Below are positions 35,080 to 43,357 of a stretch of DNA of 64,000 nucleotides, piece by piece. The stretch comes from Gammaproteobacteria bacterium (GTDB lineage Bacteria > Pseudomonadota > Gammaproteobacteria > VBWC01): positions 62,001 to 126,000 of the forward strand of contig VBWC01000011.1 in NCBI GenBank assembly GCA_006218035.1, given 5' to 3'. The notes below the pieces were generated by a model. That model did no database searches. It was not told where the DNA came from and worked only from the letters and a program-made list of their open reading frames with translations. The stretch's first letter is position 1; each line of letters starts with the position of its first letter. The translations under genes and the position numbers were made by a program.

Positions 35080-35469
35080 CTAGTTGGCGATGTTTTCATT
35101 CAGGCGGTCGATCCAGTACTGGGCGTACACCATGTTCTGCGGCAACCCGAACCACCCTTCGGTGTAGGCGACCGCCAGGAATTGCTGCGCTTCCGGTACG
35201 CCGTTCTCCGCGGCGCGCTGGTACCAGGTCAGGGCCTTTTCCTCGTTCGCTTCGACGAACAGGCCGCCGTGGTACATCAACCCGAGGTTAAACTGCGCAC
35301 GAGGATCGCCGCCTTCCGCCAGCGACTGCCAGGTCGTGAATGCGGAGCGGTAGTCTCCCTGGAGTGCCGAGGCGGTGCCTTCTCCATAGGTAGTGCCGGC
35401 GACGGAAACCGACGCGGCGGCGAACAGGGAAGCTGCCAATAAGCACTTAATCGAACGGGTAAATTTCAT
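35080..35469 (-). CDS. Exported SEL1/TPR-repeat protein
   Basis: The 129-residue precursor starts at ATG 35469 with a GGAGAGG site. The signal peptide (MKFTRSIKCLLAASLFAAASVSVAG) is followed by SEL1-like repeats (AQFNLGLMYHGGLF and AENGVPEAQQFLAVAYTEGWF). Such repeats mediate protein-protein contacts. The partner is unknown. It ends at the terminator shared with the converging gene. Confidence 0.85.
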   Translation of the reverse strand: MKFTRSIKCLLAASLFAAASVSVAGTTYGEGTASALQGDYRSAFTTWQSLAEGGDPRAQFNLGLMYHGGLFVEANEEKALTWYQRAAENGVPEAQQFLAVAYTEGWFGLPQNMVYAQYWIDRLNENIAN

Positions 35470-35547
35470 ACATCCTCTCCGGATTACAAGCGACAAACTC
35501 GGTAATGTGGTTATCGGACGGAGATCACGATGAATGTGTGATACGGA

Positions 35548-35936
35548 TCACAAATCGGTAAGTTTTGCCGGACAATCAAGACGTCCGGGGGGGCTTTCGC
35601 AGGCGCAGAACCGGCCATCAGGCGGGCGTATCTCCGACCGTGATCGGACCCGCCTGCCTAGCGACAGTCCCTGCACGAGAATCGAGAACACTACGACGGC
35701 GTAGGTCATCGTCAGAATGACCTCGCGATTTGTTCCGGCCGGTAACGACGGCGTCAGCGCGACCGATACGCCTCCTCTGAGCCCTCCCCAGGTCATGATG
35801 CTGACGACGCCGGGCGCACTCGCGGAAAGGCGCGCATCAGGCCGATGGTCGTCAGCGGGGCGATATAGCGGTGATTGATGTCGCTGAACAGTGCCGACAG
35901 CGTGATGAGGATGGCAACGATGTCGAACAGATTTAT
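35548..35936 (-). pseudogene. Decayed NhaP-type Na+/H+ antiporter
   Basis: Two remnants are joined. The N-terminal piece reads NLFDIVAILITLSALFSDINHRYI...LTTIGLM, with ATA (35934-35936) where the start ATG would be expected. It then shifts frame and stops at 35793. The C-terminal piece, in another frame from 35796, reads MTWGGLRGGVSVALTPSLP, then REVILTMTYAVVVFSILVQGLSLGR, the last helices of CPA1 antiporters. A central portion of about 300 residues is deleted. It lies directly downstream of ubiI. Confidence 0.85.
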
Positions 35937-35946
35937 TCGCGGGGGA

Positions 35947-37164
35947 TCACCGCAACGGCTGTTGCGCGAGCCGTGGCAGATCGCCGTGCGTGCCCATGGC
36001 ATGCCGCGCGAGGAAATTTTTTACCGGTACGGCCCTGTCGGTGACCGTCAGGCCGAGGTTGCGCAGCCACACCACCGGCGGAGCCGAGGTACCGAACAAC
36101 CGCTTGAAGCCATCCATCGTCACCATGGTCAGCAGGTTGTCGCCCTTGCGCCAGCGCTCGTAACGGCGCAGCACATGCATCGCGCCGAGTTCCTTGCCGG
36201 CCCGGTGCGCGTCGCACAACACCTCGGCCAGTGCCGCGGCATCGAGCAAGCCAAGATTGACGCCCTGGCCCGCCAGCGGATGGATGGTGTGCGCCGCATC
36301 GCCGATCAATGCAATGCGCGGACGGACGTATTGCGTGGCGGTCTGCAGATGCAAGCCGAACGCGGCGCGCGGCCCGGCGCCGCTCACTACGCCGAGGCGC
36401 TGGTCGAAGGCCCGGGTCAACGCGTCGAGAAAATCGGCGTCGTTCAGCGCGACAAGCTGGTCGGCATGGTCAGGCGATGTCGACCAGACGATGGAGCTCG
36501 CGCCGCTGGCTAGCGGCAGAAACGCCAGCGGCCCGGTCGGCAGAAACCGCTGCCAGGCCGTTTCACGATGCGGCAGTTCGGTCGTTACCGTGGCGACCAC
36601 GGCCTTCTGCCGGTATTCCCAGCCGCGTGTTCTGATGCCGGCCAGCTCGCGCACGCCTGATCGCGTGCCGTCGGCGCCGACGACCAGGCGCGTCTCGATA
36701 CGCCGGTCGTCATCGAGCGTGAGGACGGCGTGCGACTCGCTGACGGTGAGTGCGGTCAGCCGCGCCGGGTGGATCATGTCGATGTTATCGAACGCGCCGA
36801 TGCGTTGTGTCAGCGCGCGCACGATCACGCGGTTTTCGATGATATGGCCAAGCAGCGGCTCACCGATATCGGCGCTGTTGAAATGAATCTCGCCGCTGCC
36901 GCCGGCATCCCAGACGTGCATGTCGCGAAACGGGCTGACGCGATCATCGGCCATGGCCTGCCATGCGCCCAGTGACCGGAAGATATTCTGCGATGCGCGT
37001 GTAATCGCCGACACGCGCAGATCGAATGCGTCGCCTTGCCAGGCGGGCGGCGGATTGGCGTCCACCAGCGCTACACGCAAGCGGCTGCCGCCCAGTGCGC
37101 AACCGAGTGTGGCGCCGACCATGCCCCCGCCAATGATGACCACGTCATAGCGTGGTGGCGTCAC
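35947..37164 (-). CDS. ubiI: 2-polyprenylphenol 6-hydroxylase-like FAD monooxygenase
   Basis: The 405-residue FAD-dependent monooxygenase hydroxylates a ubiquinone ring position. The N-terminal FAD-binding motif VVIIGGGMVGATLGCAL and the C-terminal RIALIGDAAHTIHPLAGQGVNLG (IGDAAH as in UbiI) are intact. The GTG at 37164 overlaps the ubiH stop (GTGA), so translation is coupled. Position after ubiH matches E. coli order. UbiI and UbiF or other Ubi hydroxylases are hard to tell apart, so the ring position is inferred from location. Confidence 0.87.
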   Translation of the reverse strand: MTPPRYDVVIIGGGMVGATLGCALGGSRLRVALVDANPPPAWQGDAFDLRVSAITRASQNIFRSLGAWQAMADDRVSPFRDMHVWDAGGSGEIHFNSADIGEPLLGHIIENRVIVRALTQRIGAFDNIDMIHPARLTALTVSESHAVLTLDDDRRIETRLVVGADGTRSGVRELAGIRTRGWEYRQKAVVATVTTELPHRETAWQRFLPTGPLAFLPLASGASSIVWSTSPDHADQLVALNDADFLDALTRAFDQRLGVVSGAGPRAAFGLHLQTATQYVRPRIALIGDAAHTIHPLAGQGVNLGLLDAAALAEVLCDAHRAGKELGAMHVLRRYERWRKGDNLLTMVTMDGFKRLFGTSAPPVVWLRNLGLTVTDRAVPVKNFLARHAMGTHGDLPRLAQQPLR

Positions 37165-38390
37165 AGCGGCAGGCCTCTGGCGAGCCGCGTCTGGCGGCCG
37201 GCCAGCCCCATCGTCTGGCGCGTCAGCAGATGTTTCGCCGCGGGCAATATATCCACGGCGAGCAGCCCGAGGTTACGTGCCCAGGCGATGGGTGGTAATG
37301 GACTGGAGAATATGCGCACCAGGCCGTCGGTGAACGCGATGACCCGCTGCTGATCGCCGCGCCGCCACTGTGCATAGCGTTGCAGCGCCGTCAGCGCGCC
37401 CGGATCCGCGCCACCGGCGCTCGTCTGGGCGACGATTTCGGCAAGTACCGCGACATCGCGCAGGCCAAGATTGAATCCCTGGCCCGCCACGGGGTGCAGC
37501 GTATGTGCCGCGTTACCGATCAACGCAACGCGCGATCGGACGTGCGCGGCGACACGATTCAGCGACAACGGATAGGCGTGACGGGTGCCGATGCGTTCGA
37601 ACCGGCCGAGCCGGTAACCAAAGCGTTGCTGCAATGCACTCAGGAACTTGATGTCGCCTAGCCCCATTAGCGCGTCGACGTCTTCATTGCGCGCCGTCCA
37701 GACCAGCGCGCAGCGGTTGTCCGTCATCGGCAGCAGTGCGAGCGGGCCGCTATCGGTGAAGCGTTCATAGGCCGTGCCAAGGTGCGGCCGACCGGGGGTG
37801 ACGTTGCTGATAATCGCTGTCTGACCATAATCCCAGCGACGTGCGGGTATGTCGAGTAAGCGGCGCACTGCCGAGTTGGCGCCATCGGCGCCGACCAGCA
37901 GCAACGTGGTGACGGTGCGTTCGGCGCCGTTGTCGTTGATGGTCACAGTGGCGGCGTCACCGTCAATCTGCAACCCGGTCAGTGTCGCCGGGCTGAGCAG
38001 GTCGATATCCGGCCGGGCGGCGAGCATAGCGCCGAACAACGCTCCCAGTATGCGGTTTTCGATCACGTAGCCCAATGCATCGACCCGTTCACGTGCCGCG
38101 TCGAGACGCGTGATGCCAAAGCGGCCGCGGTCGGAGATATGGATGTTTCGTATCGGTGTCGCGTAGTCCGCAAGCGGCTGCCATAGCCCCATGGTTTCGA
38201 AGATACGCCGCGTACCGTAGGCAAGGGCGATCGAGCGGTCATCGTAGCCGGGTTGGGAGGCGGCGCCGAACGGTACCGCCTCGATAACGCCGATCCGTAA
38301 CCGCCGGTCGCGCAGCGCGCACGCGAGACTGGCACCGACCATGCCGCCGCCGACGATCAGGATGTCGTAGTCCGTCTTGCGCGGCGTCAT
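37161..38390 (-). CDS. ubiH: 2-octaprenyl-6-methoxyphenol hydroxylase
   Basis: The 409-residue FAD monooxygenase has FAD motif ILIVGGGMVGASLACAL and the UbiH-type signature VALIGNAAHTLHPVAGQGFNLGLRD, with asparagine in GNAA as in E. coli UbiH rather than aspartate. It acts in ubiquinone ring hydroxylation. It starts directly after the pepP stop and overlaps ubiI by 4 nt, giving the conserved UPF0149-pepP-ubiH-ubiI operon. Confidence 0.93.
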   Translation of the reverse strand: MTPRKTDYDILIVGGGMVGASLACALRDRRLRIGVIEAVPFGAASQPGYDDRSIALAYGTRRIFETMGLWQPLADYATPIRNIHISDRGRFGITRLDAARERVDALGYVIENRILGALFGAMLAARPDIDLLSPATLTGLQIDGDAATVTINDNGAERTVTTLLLVGADGANSAVRRLLDIPARRWDYGQTAIISNVTPGRPHLGTAYERFTDSGPLALLPMTDNRCALVWTARNEDVDALMGLGDIKFLSALQQRFGYRLGRFERIGTRHAYPLSLNRVAAHVRSRVALIGNAAHTLHPVAGQGFNLGLRDVAVLAEIVAQTSAGGADPGALTALQRYAQWRRGDQQRVIAFTDGLVRIFSSPLPPIAWARNLGLLAVDILPAAKHLLTRQTMGLAGRQTRLARGLPL

Positions 38391-39806
38391 TCAGCGGCCG
38401 CCGGCGGCCATCAGCGCCTCGATATCATCGACCGTTTTCGGCGCCGCCTCGGTCAGTACCTGGTTGCCGGCACGGGTGACGAGTACGTCGTCCTCGATCC
38501 TGATGCCGATCTTCCACCACTTCTTCGCGACGCCGCGCGTGCCGGACGGTATATACAATCCGGGTTCCACGGTCAGCACCATGCCGGGTTTGAGCTGGCG
38601 CCATTTGTTTTCGGTCTTGTAATCGCCGACATCGTGCACATCCAGCCCCAGCCAGTGGCCGGTGCGGTGCATATAGAATTTGCGGTAGGCGTCCTGCCTG
38701 ATCAGCGTCGTCACGTCGCCTTTCAGCAGGCCAAGCTCCACCAGTCCCCGGGTCAGCGTGCGCACCGCTGCGTCGTGCGGGGCGTTCCAGGGGTTGCCGG
38801 GCCGAACCTGCCGAATGGCGGCATGCTGCGCCGCAAGCACGATTTCATAGATCGCGCGCTGTTCCTTGCTGAAACGGCCGCTGACCGGAAAGGTCCGGGT
38901 AACGTCGGCCGCGTAACCTTGGTGCTCGGCACCCGCGTCGATCAGTAACAGATCGCCGTCGCGCAGCTCGGCGTCGTTCGCGGTGTAGTGCAGCACGCAG
39001 CTGTTGTTGCCGCTGGCGACAATCGGCGGGTAGGCCGTCTCGCGGCAGCCGCCGTACATGAATTCGTGGCGCAGCTCCGCCTCGATCTGGAATTCGGTCA
39101 TGCCGGGCCGGCACAGCCGCATCGCGCGCCGGTGCGCCGCGGTTGTCACCCGTGCGGCATGACGCATCACGTCGATCTCGGCGCGATTCTTGATCAGGCG
39201 CATTTCATTCAGCACATGATCGAGCGCGACGAAATCGACCGGCGTATGAGCGCCGGTGCGATAGCGCTTGCGCACCTCGTTCAACCAGTCCGTCAACCGG
39301 GTGTCGAGATCGCTCTGGTAGCCCATCGCATGAAACACCCGCTTCGCCTTTTCCAGCAGACCGGGCATGATCTTGTCCACCTGATCGATCGCAAAGGCCA
39401 CATCGGCGCCGTAGATCCGGCACGCGCCGTCCTGGCCGGCGTAGCGTCCGCACCAGCGCTCCACCTCCGGGTTATGTTTGCGGCAGAACAGAATATATTC
39501 GCCTTCGGGGCGACCGGCGACGAGCACAGCGATCGCGTGCGGTTCCGGAAAACCGGTCAGGTAAAGAAAACTGCTGTCCTGGCGATACGGGTGCTCAACC
39601 TCGCGGTTGCGCATCTTCACCGGGGCGGCCGCGATGATCGCGACGCCCCCCTTGCCCATTTTTTTCAGCAGTTTCTGCCGGCGACGGGCGAACTCCTCCG
39701 CGTCGACGGATACGCTATCGCCATGTGAACTTATACCCGGCGAGGCCGAGTGATCGACCGTCACCGCATCGGGCCGGCGCTTTCTGTCAGTGGATGACCG
39801 GTTCAT
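38391..39806 (-). CDS. pepP: Xaa-Pro aminopeptidase
   Basis: The 471-residue cytosolic metallopeptidase releases N-terminal residues preceding proline. Metal-binding residues are in LLIDAGAEHQGYAADVTRTFPVSG (two aspartates), HRTGHWLGLDVHDVG (histidine) and VEPGLYIP (glutamate). The N-terminal domain (SFLYLTGFPEPHAIAVL) precedes the pita-bread fold. The ATG at 39806 overlaps the UPF0149 gene by 20 nt. About 30 residues precede the usual start, so a later start is possible. Confidence 0.95.
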   Translation of the reverse strand: MNRSSTDRKRRPDAVTVDHSASPGISSHGDSVSVDAEEFARRRQKLLKKMGKGGVAIIAAAPVKMRNREVEHPYRQDSSFLYLTGFPEPHAIAVLVAGRPEGEYILFCRKHNPEVERWCGRYAGQDGACRIYGADVAFAIDQVDKIMPGLLEKAKRVFHAMGYQSDLDTRLTDWLNEVRKRYRTGAHTPVDFVALDHVLNEMRLIKNRAEIDVMRHAARVTTAAHRRAMRLCRPGMTEFQIEAELRHEFMYGGCRETAYPPIVASGNNSCVLHYTANDAELRDGDLLLIDAGAEHQGYAADVTRTFPVSGRFSKEQRAIYEIVLAAQHAAIRQVRPGNPWNAPHDAAVRTLTRGLVELGLLKGDVTTLIRQDAYRKFYMHRTGHWLGLDVHDVGDYKTENKWRQLKPGMVLTVEPGLYIPSGTRGVAKKWWKIGIRIEDDVLVTRAGNQVLTEAAPKTVDDIEALMAAGGR

Positions 39807-40386
39807 CGGGCGCCTGGTCGCTGTTCAGATGTTGTAACTCCGCATGCAGCAACAGCACGCCGATGCGCAGGTATTCGACGATTTCCACGTAGGCGTTTTC
39901 CTCTTCCTCATCCTCGACTACGGCCGCCGGATCGGTGCGGGTGAGATCGATCAGGTCCTGCATGAATTCGTTGATTTCGTCCGGCAGACGGTCGAAGTCC
40001 TCGAAGCCCGCGGTGCCCAGTCCGTAGAGGAATCCCTTGCACCAGTTCATCAGCGCTTCCATGCGGATATTCAGGGGCAGTTCGTCAGCGGGCAGTAACA
40101 GCCGGAAGCTTAGTTCCGGATCACGCAGCTGGCGCAAGGTCTCCTGGCGCAGCGCATCCAGTAGCGGGTCATGCCCGGGCGCTACGGTGAGTTCCGGGTC
40201 AGGCGGCATGTCTGTGCCGACAATACCGGAAATGTGCGGTGCCAACGCCGCCTCGTACTCGGCGCTGTTATCGACGCATAGCAGGCCGCAGAGCGTGCCA
40301 TGATGTCCGGCGGCATCTTCGTCGCTGCCGATTTGCTGAAGGGCTGCTGATATTTCCGCATGATTCGCCATCGCAAACTTGGTCAT
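39787..40386 (-). CDS. UPF0149 family protein (YgfB-like)
   Basis: The 199-residue soluble, acidic protein is of the UPF0149/YgfB family, first gene of the YgfB-PepP-UbiH-UbiI operon. The signature HGTLCGLLCVD and the C-terminal MNWCKGFLYGLGTAGFEDFDRLPDEINEFMQDLIDLTR fit. The start is ATG 40386; a TTG four codons upstream is in frame. In other Gammaproteobacteria YgfB is linked to regulatory effects, but its biochemical job is unsettled. The region up to the divergent TIGR02449 gene (207 nt) holds promoters for both directions. Confidence 0.93.
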   Translation of the reverse strand: MTKFAMANHAEISAALQQIGSDEDAAGHHGTLCGLLCVDNSAEYEAALAPHISGIVGTDMPPDPELTVAPGHDPLLDALRQETLRQLRDPELSFRLLLPADELPLNIRMEALMNWCKGFLYGLGTAGFEDFDRLPDEINEFMQDLIDLTRTDPAAVVEDEEEENAYVEIVEYLRIGVLLLHAELQHLNSDQAPDEPVIH

Positions 40387-40593
40387 GATGTTATACAAGG
40401 TTGGCGGAGAGAGTGATGGAGGGCGCCCGCTTCTTATTTGAAATCAGTAAATTAAGATCGGCATAACATCGCTTTGCAGGCTGGCCCCGATGCGCCTGTG
40501 CCGACCATCCTACCACTTGTCGCCGCCGATACTCAAAGTATCGCCTGACGCGCAGCCGTTGACCAGTATTTGGGCGCCATCTATATTGAACGG

Positions 40594-40845
40594 ATGAAAC
40601 CAGTAAAAACCAGAGCCCGCGCGCCGAAGCACGCGTCATCGGCGGAACAGGAAATGACCAAGCTTGAGTACTGGGTCGATGAATTGCTCAAGACCTGCGA
40701 ACGTCTTGCCAAGGAAAATCGTCTGTTGCGTGCACAGGAATCGGAGTTGTTGTCCGGCCGTGAACGCTTGACTGAAAGGAACGAGCGGGCACGTGATCGC
40801 GTTGAAGCGATGATCATGCGGCTTAAAGCATTGGAAAAGAATTGA
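40594..40845 (+). CDS. TIGR02449 family coiled-coil protein
   Basis: The 83-residue, largely helical protein (LEYWVDELLKTCERLAKENRLLRAQESELLSGRERLTERNE) is the TIGR02449 family, a short coiled-coil encoded upstream of zapA in Gammaproteobacteria. Its heptad pattern resembles SlyX and ZapB. It lacks catalytic residues. Its TGA overlaps the A of the zapA ATG at 40845, so the two are coupled, consistent with a cell-division role. Confidence 0.88.
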   Translation: MKPVKTRARAPKHASSAEQEMTKLEYWVDELLKTCERLAKENRLLRAQESELLSGRERLTERNERARDRVEAMIMRLKALEKN

Positions 40846-41153
40846 TGAGCAGCAAGCTGGTGCCGGTGTCGGTACAAATACTCGACAAGGAATACCGGGT
40901 CGCCTGTCCCGAAGAGGAGCGCGACGAATTGCTGGCGTCCGGACGCCATCTCAACCAGAAGATGAAGGAAGTCCGTGATGCCGGCAGGGTTGTCGGGGTC
41001 GACCGGATTGCAGTGATGGTCGCGCTCAATATGGCACATGATGTGTTGTACCGTGCGACTGATGACGACGCCGACGTGCCGAACAGAAGGGTACAGTTAT
41101 TGCAGCAGAAAATTGAAAAGGTGCTGCACAAGCTCAATCAAATCGAGCTATGA
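40845..41153 (+). CDS. zapA: Cell division protein ZapA
   Basis: The 102-residue protein binds FtsZ and promotes bundling at the Z-ring. It has VSVQILDKEYRVACPEEERDELLASGRHLNQKMKEVR, a typical N-terminal domain, and a C-terminal coiled coil (RRVQLLQQKIEKVLHKLNQIEL). The ATG at 40845 is used rather than the TTG at 40842. It is followed by the 6S RNA gene, as in E. coli. Confidence 0.95.
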   Translation: MSSKLVPVSVQILDKEYRVACPEEERDELLASGRHLNQKMKEVRDAGRVVGVDRIAVMVALNMAHDVLYRATDDDADVPNRRVQLLQQKIEKVLHKLNQIEL

Positions 41154-41170
41154 ATGTCGGCGGTTGCCGA

Positions 41171-41176
41171 TATAGA
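41171..41176 (+). promoter_or_regulatory. Putative -10 box of the 6S RNA gene
   Basis: TATAGA lies about 10 nt before the predicted 5' end at 41186. A clear -35 was not identified, and the box lies just after the zapA stop. Confidence 0.5.
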
Positions 41177-41185
41177 ATGGGGTAC

Positions 41186-41375
41186 AGGCGTCCCCTGCGA
41201 CGTTCGAGAGCAGACTGGGTATTATCTTGAGCCTAACTGCGTACCCTGGGAACGAAATGTCGATGTTGTTGTGCATGTCTGCCTTCGGCGGAAAGCCTGA
41301 TACATCGCAATGAGTGCCCACTTGAGCCCTTGGTTCAAGAGCGAAGGTCTGCAGCGGCGTAGGCGGGGGGCGCCT
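41186..41375 (+). ncRNA. ssrS: 6S RNA
   Basis: The region between zapA and fau, the normal location of ssrS, holds a conserved 6S sequence. The ends AGGCGTCCCC and GGGGGGCGCCT form the closing stem. Internal blocks CCCTGCGACGTTCGAGAG, CTTGAGCC, CACTTGAGCCCTTGGTTCAAG and CTGCAGCGGCG are recognisable 6S elements. The length is about 190 nt. 6S RNA binds sigma-70 RNA polymerase during stationary phase. Exact ends are estimated. Confidence 0.92.
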
Positions 41376-41414
41376 CTTTATATCTGCCTGCTCCCGATGC
41401 CGTTATCCGCACTC

Positions 41415-41441
41415 CATTCGTTGCATTCGTTGCATTCGTTG
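41415..41441 (+). repeat. Three exact 9-bp tandem repeats
   Basis: CATTCGTTG occurs three times consecutively, starting 54 nt before the fau GTG and ending 27 nt before it. The copies are identical. They lie in the spacer between 6S RNA and fau. Confidence 0.9.
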
Positions 41442-41468
41442 AAACCCCGACGGTAGAAATCGCCACCC

Positions 41469-42086
41469 GTGTCGTCCAAGGCCGATCTCCGCAAACAGAT
41501 GCGCCGCCAGCGGCGTGATCTGTCGGCTCAGCAGCGTCGGGCGTCCGCCGAACAGATGGCATATCACGTGGCGGGAAGCGCGTTGTTCCGCCGTAGTCGG
41601 CATATCGCCGGTTACGTCGCCAACGATGGTGAACTCGATCCGATGCCCCTCGTCGAGATCGCCTGGGCCATGCAAAAGACCTGCTATCTGCCGGTGCTGG
41701 ACGCGTTGCACCCCAGCCGCCTGTGGTTTACCCCCTATTTCCCCGACAGCGAACTGGTGCCAAACCGGTTCGGTATACCCGAACCGAAAGTGTTGCGGCG
41801 CCGGCGGGTACCGCCATGGCGACTGGATCTGATGTTGGTGCCGCTGGTAGGTTTTGACGCTGACGGTAACCGGCTCGGCATGGGCGGCGGTTTCTATGAT
41901 CAAACACTGGCGTTTCTGCAGCGCCGCCGCTGTTGGAAGAAGCCCCGGCTGCTGGGGGTCGCCTACGATTTCCAGCAGGTGAACCGCCTGCCGGCGGAAT
42001 CGTGGGATATTCCGCTCGATGGCATTGCAACCGAGTCATGCATTCACGTCATCGATCGCGGTCGAACGGGGCGCTCAGGAGTCTGA
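41469..42086 (+). CDS. fau: 5-formyltetrahydrofolate cyclo-ligase
   Basis: The 205-residue protein starts at GTG 41469. It converts 5-formyl-THF to 5,10-methenyl-THF with ATP, linking to folate one-carbon metabolism. It contains the family end signature GFDADGNRLGMGGGFYDQTLAFL. It is co-located with 6S RNA as in E. coli. The EVE-domain gene starts 3 nt downstream, so the two are co-transcribed. Confidence 0.95.
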   Translation: MSSKADLRKQMRRQRRDLSAQQRRASAEQMAYHVAGSALFRRSRHIAGYVANDGELDPMPLVEIAWAMQKTCYLPVLDALHPSRLWFTPYFPDSELVPNRFGIPEPKVLRRRRVPPWRLDLMLVPLVGFDADGNRLGMGGGFYDQTLAFLQRRRCWKKPRLLGVAYDFQQVNRLPAESWDIPLDGIATESCIHVIDRGRTGRSGV

Positions 42087-42089
42087 TGG

Positions 42090-42554
42090 ATGCGCTATTG
42101 GCTGCTGAAATCCGAGCCGGAAACATTCAGTATCGACGATCTCAAAAGCCGTTCGGATCGCACTGAGCACTGGGACGGCGTGCGGAATTACCAGGCGAGA
42201 AACATGTTGCGCGACGGTCTGAAGAAAGGCGATCTTGCGTTCTTTTATCATTCGAATTGCGATCAGCCCGGGATCGCGGGTGTTGTTGAAGTTGTCAGAG
42301 AAGGTTATCCCGACTTTACAGCGTTTGATCCGGACTCCGACCACTTTGATCCCAAAAGCACACCCGATACGCCGCGTTGGTACATGGTGGATGTCCGGTT
42401 CAAGCGCACTTTGAGGCGCGTCATCACCCTGGCGGAACTCAAGCGACATCCGCTGTTGCACGAGATGCCGTTGCTTGCACGTGGCAATCGTCTGTCAGTA
42501 ATGCCGGTTACCAAGGTGCAGTGGAACTACATTCTGTCGCTCGTCCAGCGTTGA
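42090..42554 (+). CDS. EVE domain protein
   Basis: The 154-residue cytosolic protein of the EVE (thymocyte nuclear protein 1-like) family has MRYWLLKSEPETFSIDDL, WDGVRNYQARNML and GDLAFFYHSNC segments. EVE domains are PUA-like and bind modified bases in DNA or RNA. It lies 3 nt after fau. Confidence 0.95.
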   Translation: MRYWLLKSEPETFSIDDLKSRSDRTEHWDGVRNYQARNMLRDGLKKGDLAFFYHSNCDQPGIAGVVEVVREGYPDFTAFDPDSDHFDPKSTPDTPRWYMVDVRFKRTLRRVITLAELKRHPLLHEMPLLARGNRLSVMPVTKVQWNYILSLVQR

Positions 42555-43045
42555 TCGAAGGTTGTTTCGTATCGCAACCGGTGATTAGTTTTTACATTCG
42601 AGCCGCGGTTAACACAGTCGACGCGTTGACCGATTGATTGCGCGGGTCACCGGGAAATCGTAGTTACACGCATGTTTTTTGCCAAATTTCGTAAAAAAAT
42701 CGATCATTCACCAGGTTTTTGTTGTGCCCATACAACATTTTTCTGTTTTTCTGATTGGCGCAGTTCATGTCACATGATCATCGCATGAAAGATTTTTTTG
42801 TGATCATGTCGTCATGCGCAAACGTTCGCGCAATCAAAAACTGGTTTGCCGAATACGCTGTCGTGCATGCAGATGCGCAATCGCGAATTAAAAAAAATCC
42901 TAAACTCTTTTGTGATGTCGACGATATAGCGAACTAGACAATGAAAATGGAGTGATGTTAAAAAGTAGATTGCTGGAAAAAAAACTAGCAATATATAAAA
43001 AGACGTTTATACTAATTTCCGGACCAACACCCTGGAGGAAAGAAG
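42555..43045. other. AT-rich intergenic region upstream of the H1-like gene
   Basis: This 491-bp AT-rich gap has no supported coding frame. A short ORF at 42767-42937 is not convincing. It contains TGTTGT/ACAACA (42720-42737) followed by T-rich sequence, possibly a weak EVE terminator. It also has a longer dyad, ACATGATCA (42772-42780) and TGATCATGT (42801-42809), extended by GCGCA/TGCGC. A TATACT box at 43008-43013 precedes the H1-like gene. Confidence 0.6.
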
Positions 43046-43243
43046 ATGGCAAAGAAACGAGCCACCTCTAAAAAGAAGACAGCAACAAAGAAGAAAGCAG
43101 TAAAGAGACGCACCGCCAAGAAGAAAGGCGGCGCAAAGAAGAAAACAGTAAAACGTACCGCGAAGAAGAAAGCGGCCAAAAAGAAAACCGCTAAGAAGAA
43201 GGCAGCCAAGAAGAGAAAGACTGCCAAGAAAAAAGCCAAGTAG
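43046..43243 (+). CDS. Histone H1-like lysine-rich DNA-binding protein
   Basis: The 65-residue protein is almost entirely lysine, alanine and threonine: 32 lysines and 5 arginines in 65 residues, in KKKxA-type repeats. It resembles the C-terminal tail of eukaryotic histone H1 and AlgP/Hc1-like bacterial nucleoid proteins. It has no folded domain. A strong GGAGGAAAG ribosome binding site precedes ATG 43046. Two terminators follow. It probably binds DNA and may compact it. Confidence 0.92.
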   Translation: MAKKRATSKKKTATKKKAVKRRTAKKKGGAKKKTVKRTAKKKAAKKKTAKKKAAKKRKTAKKKAK

Positions 43244-43257
43244 TCATTTGGCTGACT

Positions 43258-43291
43258 AACCACAGGCCTCATCGGGGTCTGTGGTTTTTCA
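43258..43291 (+). terminator. Intrinsic terminator of the H1-like gene
   Basis: AACCACAG (43258-43265) pairs with CTGTGGTT (43279-43286), followed by TTTTC. It begins 14 nt after the stop codon. Confidence 0.8.
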
Positions 43292-43330
43292 AAAAAAGGC
43301 GAAAAGGCACGAGCTTTTCGCCTTTTTTTT
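43291..43330. terminator. Bidirectional terminator between the H1-like gene and ilvA
   Basis: GGCGAAAAG (43298-43306) pairs with CTTTTCGCC (43314-43322), flanked by seven A residues and eight T residues, so it can terminate on both strands. It serves the converging ilvA as well. Confidence 0.85.
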
Positions 43331-43357
43331 CGCCTCGCGATCCGGGGCCGGGTATCG

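Noticed and set aside
42767-42937. Possible small ORF in the AT-rich gap
   Set aside because: There is no ribosome binding site, and it overlaps a dyad. The translated sequence is not family-like.
43046-43243. Considered as low-complexity artefact
   Set aside because: It has a strong ribosome binding site, a clear stop and a terminator, so it was kept as a genuine H1-like gene.
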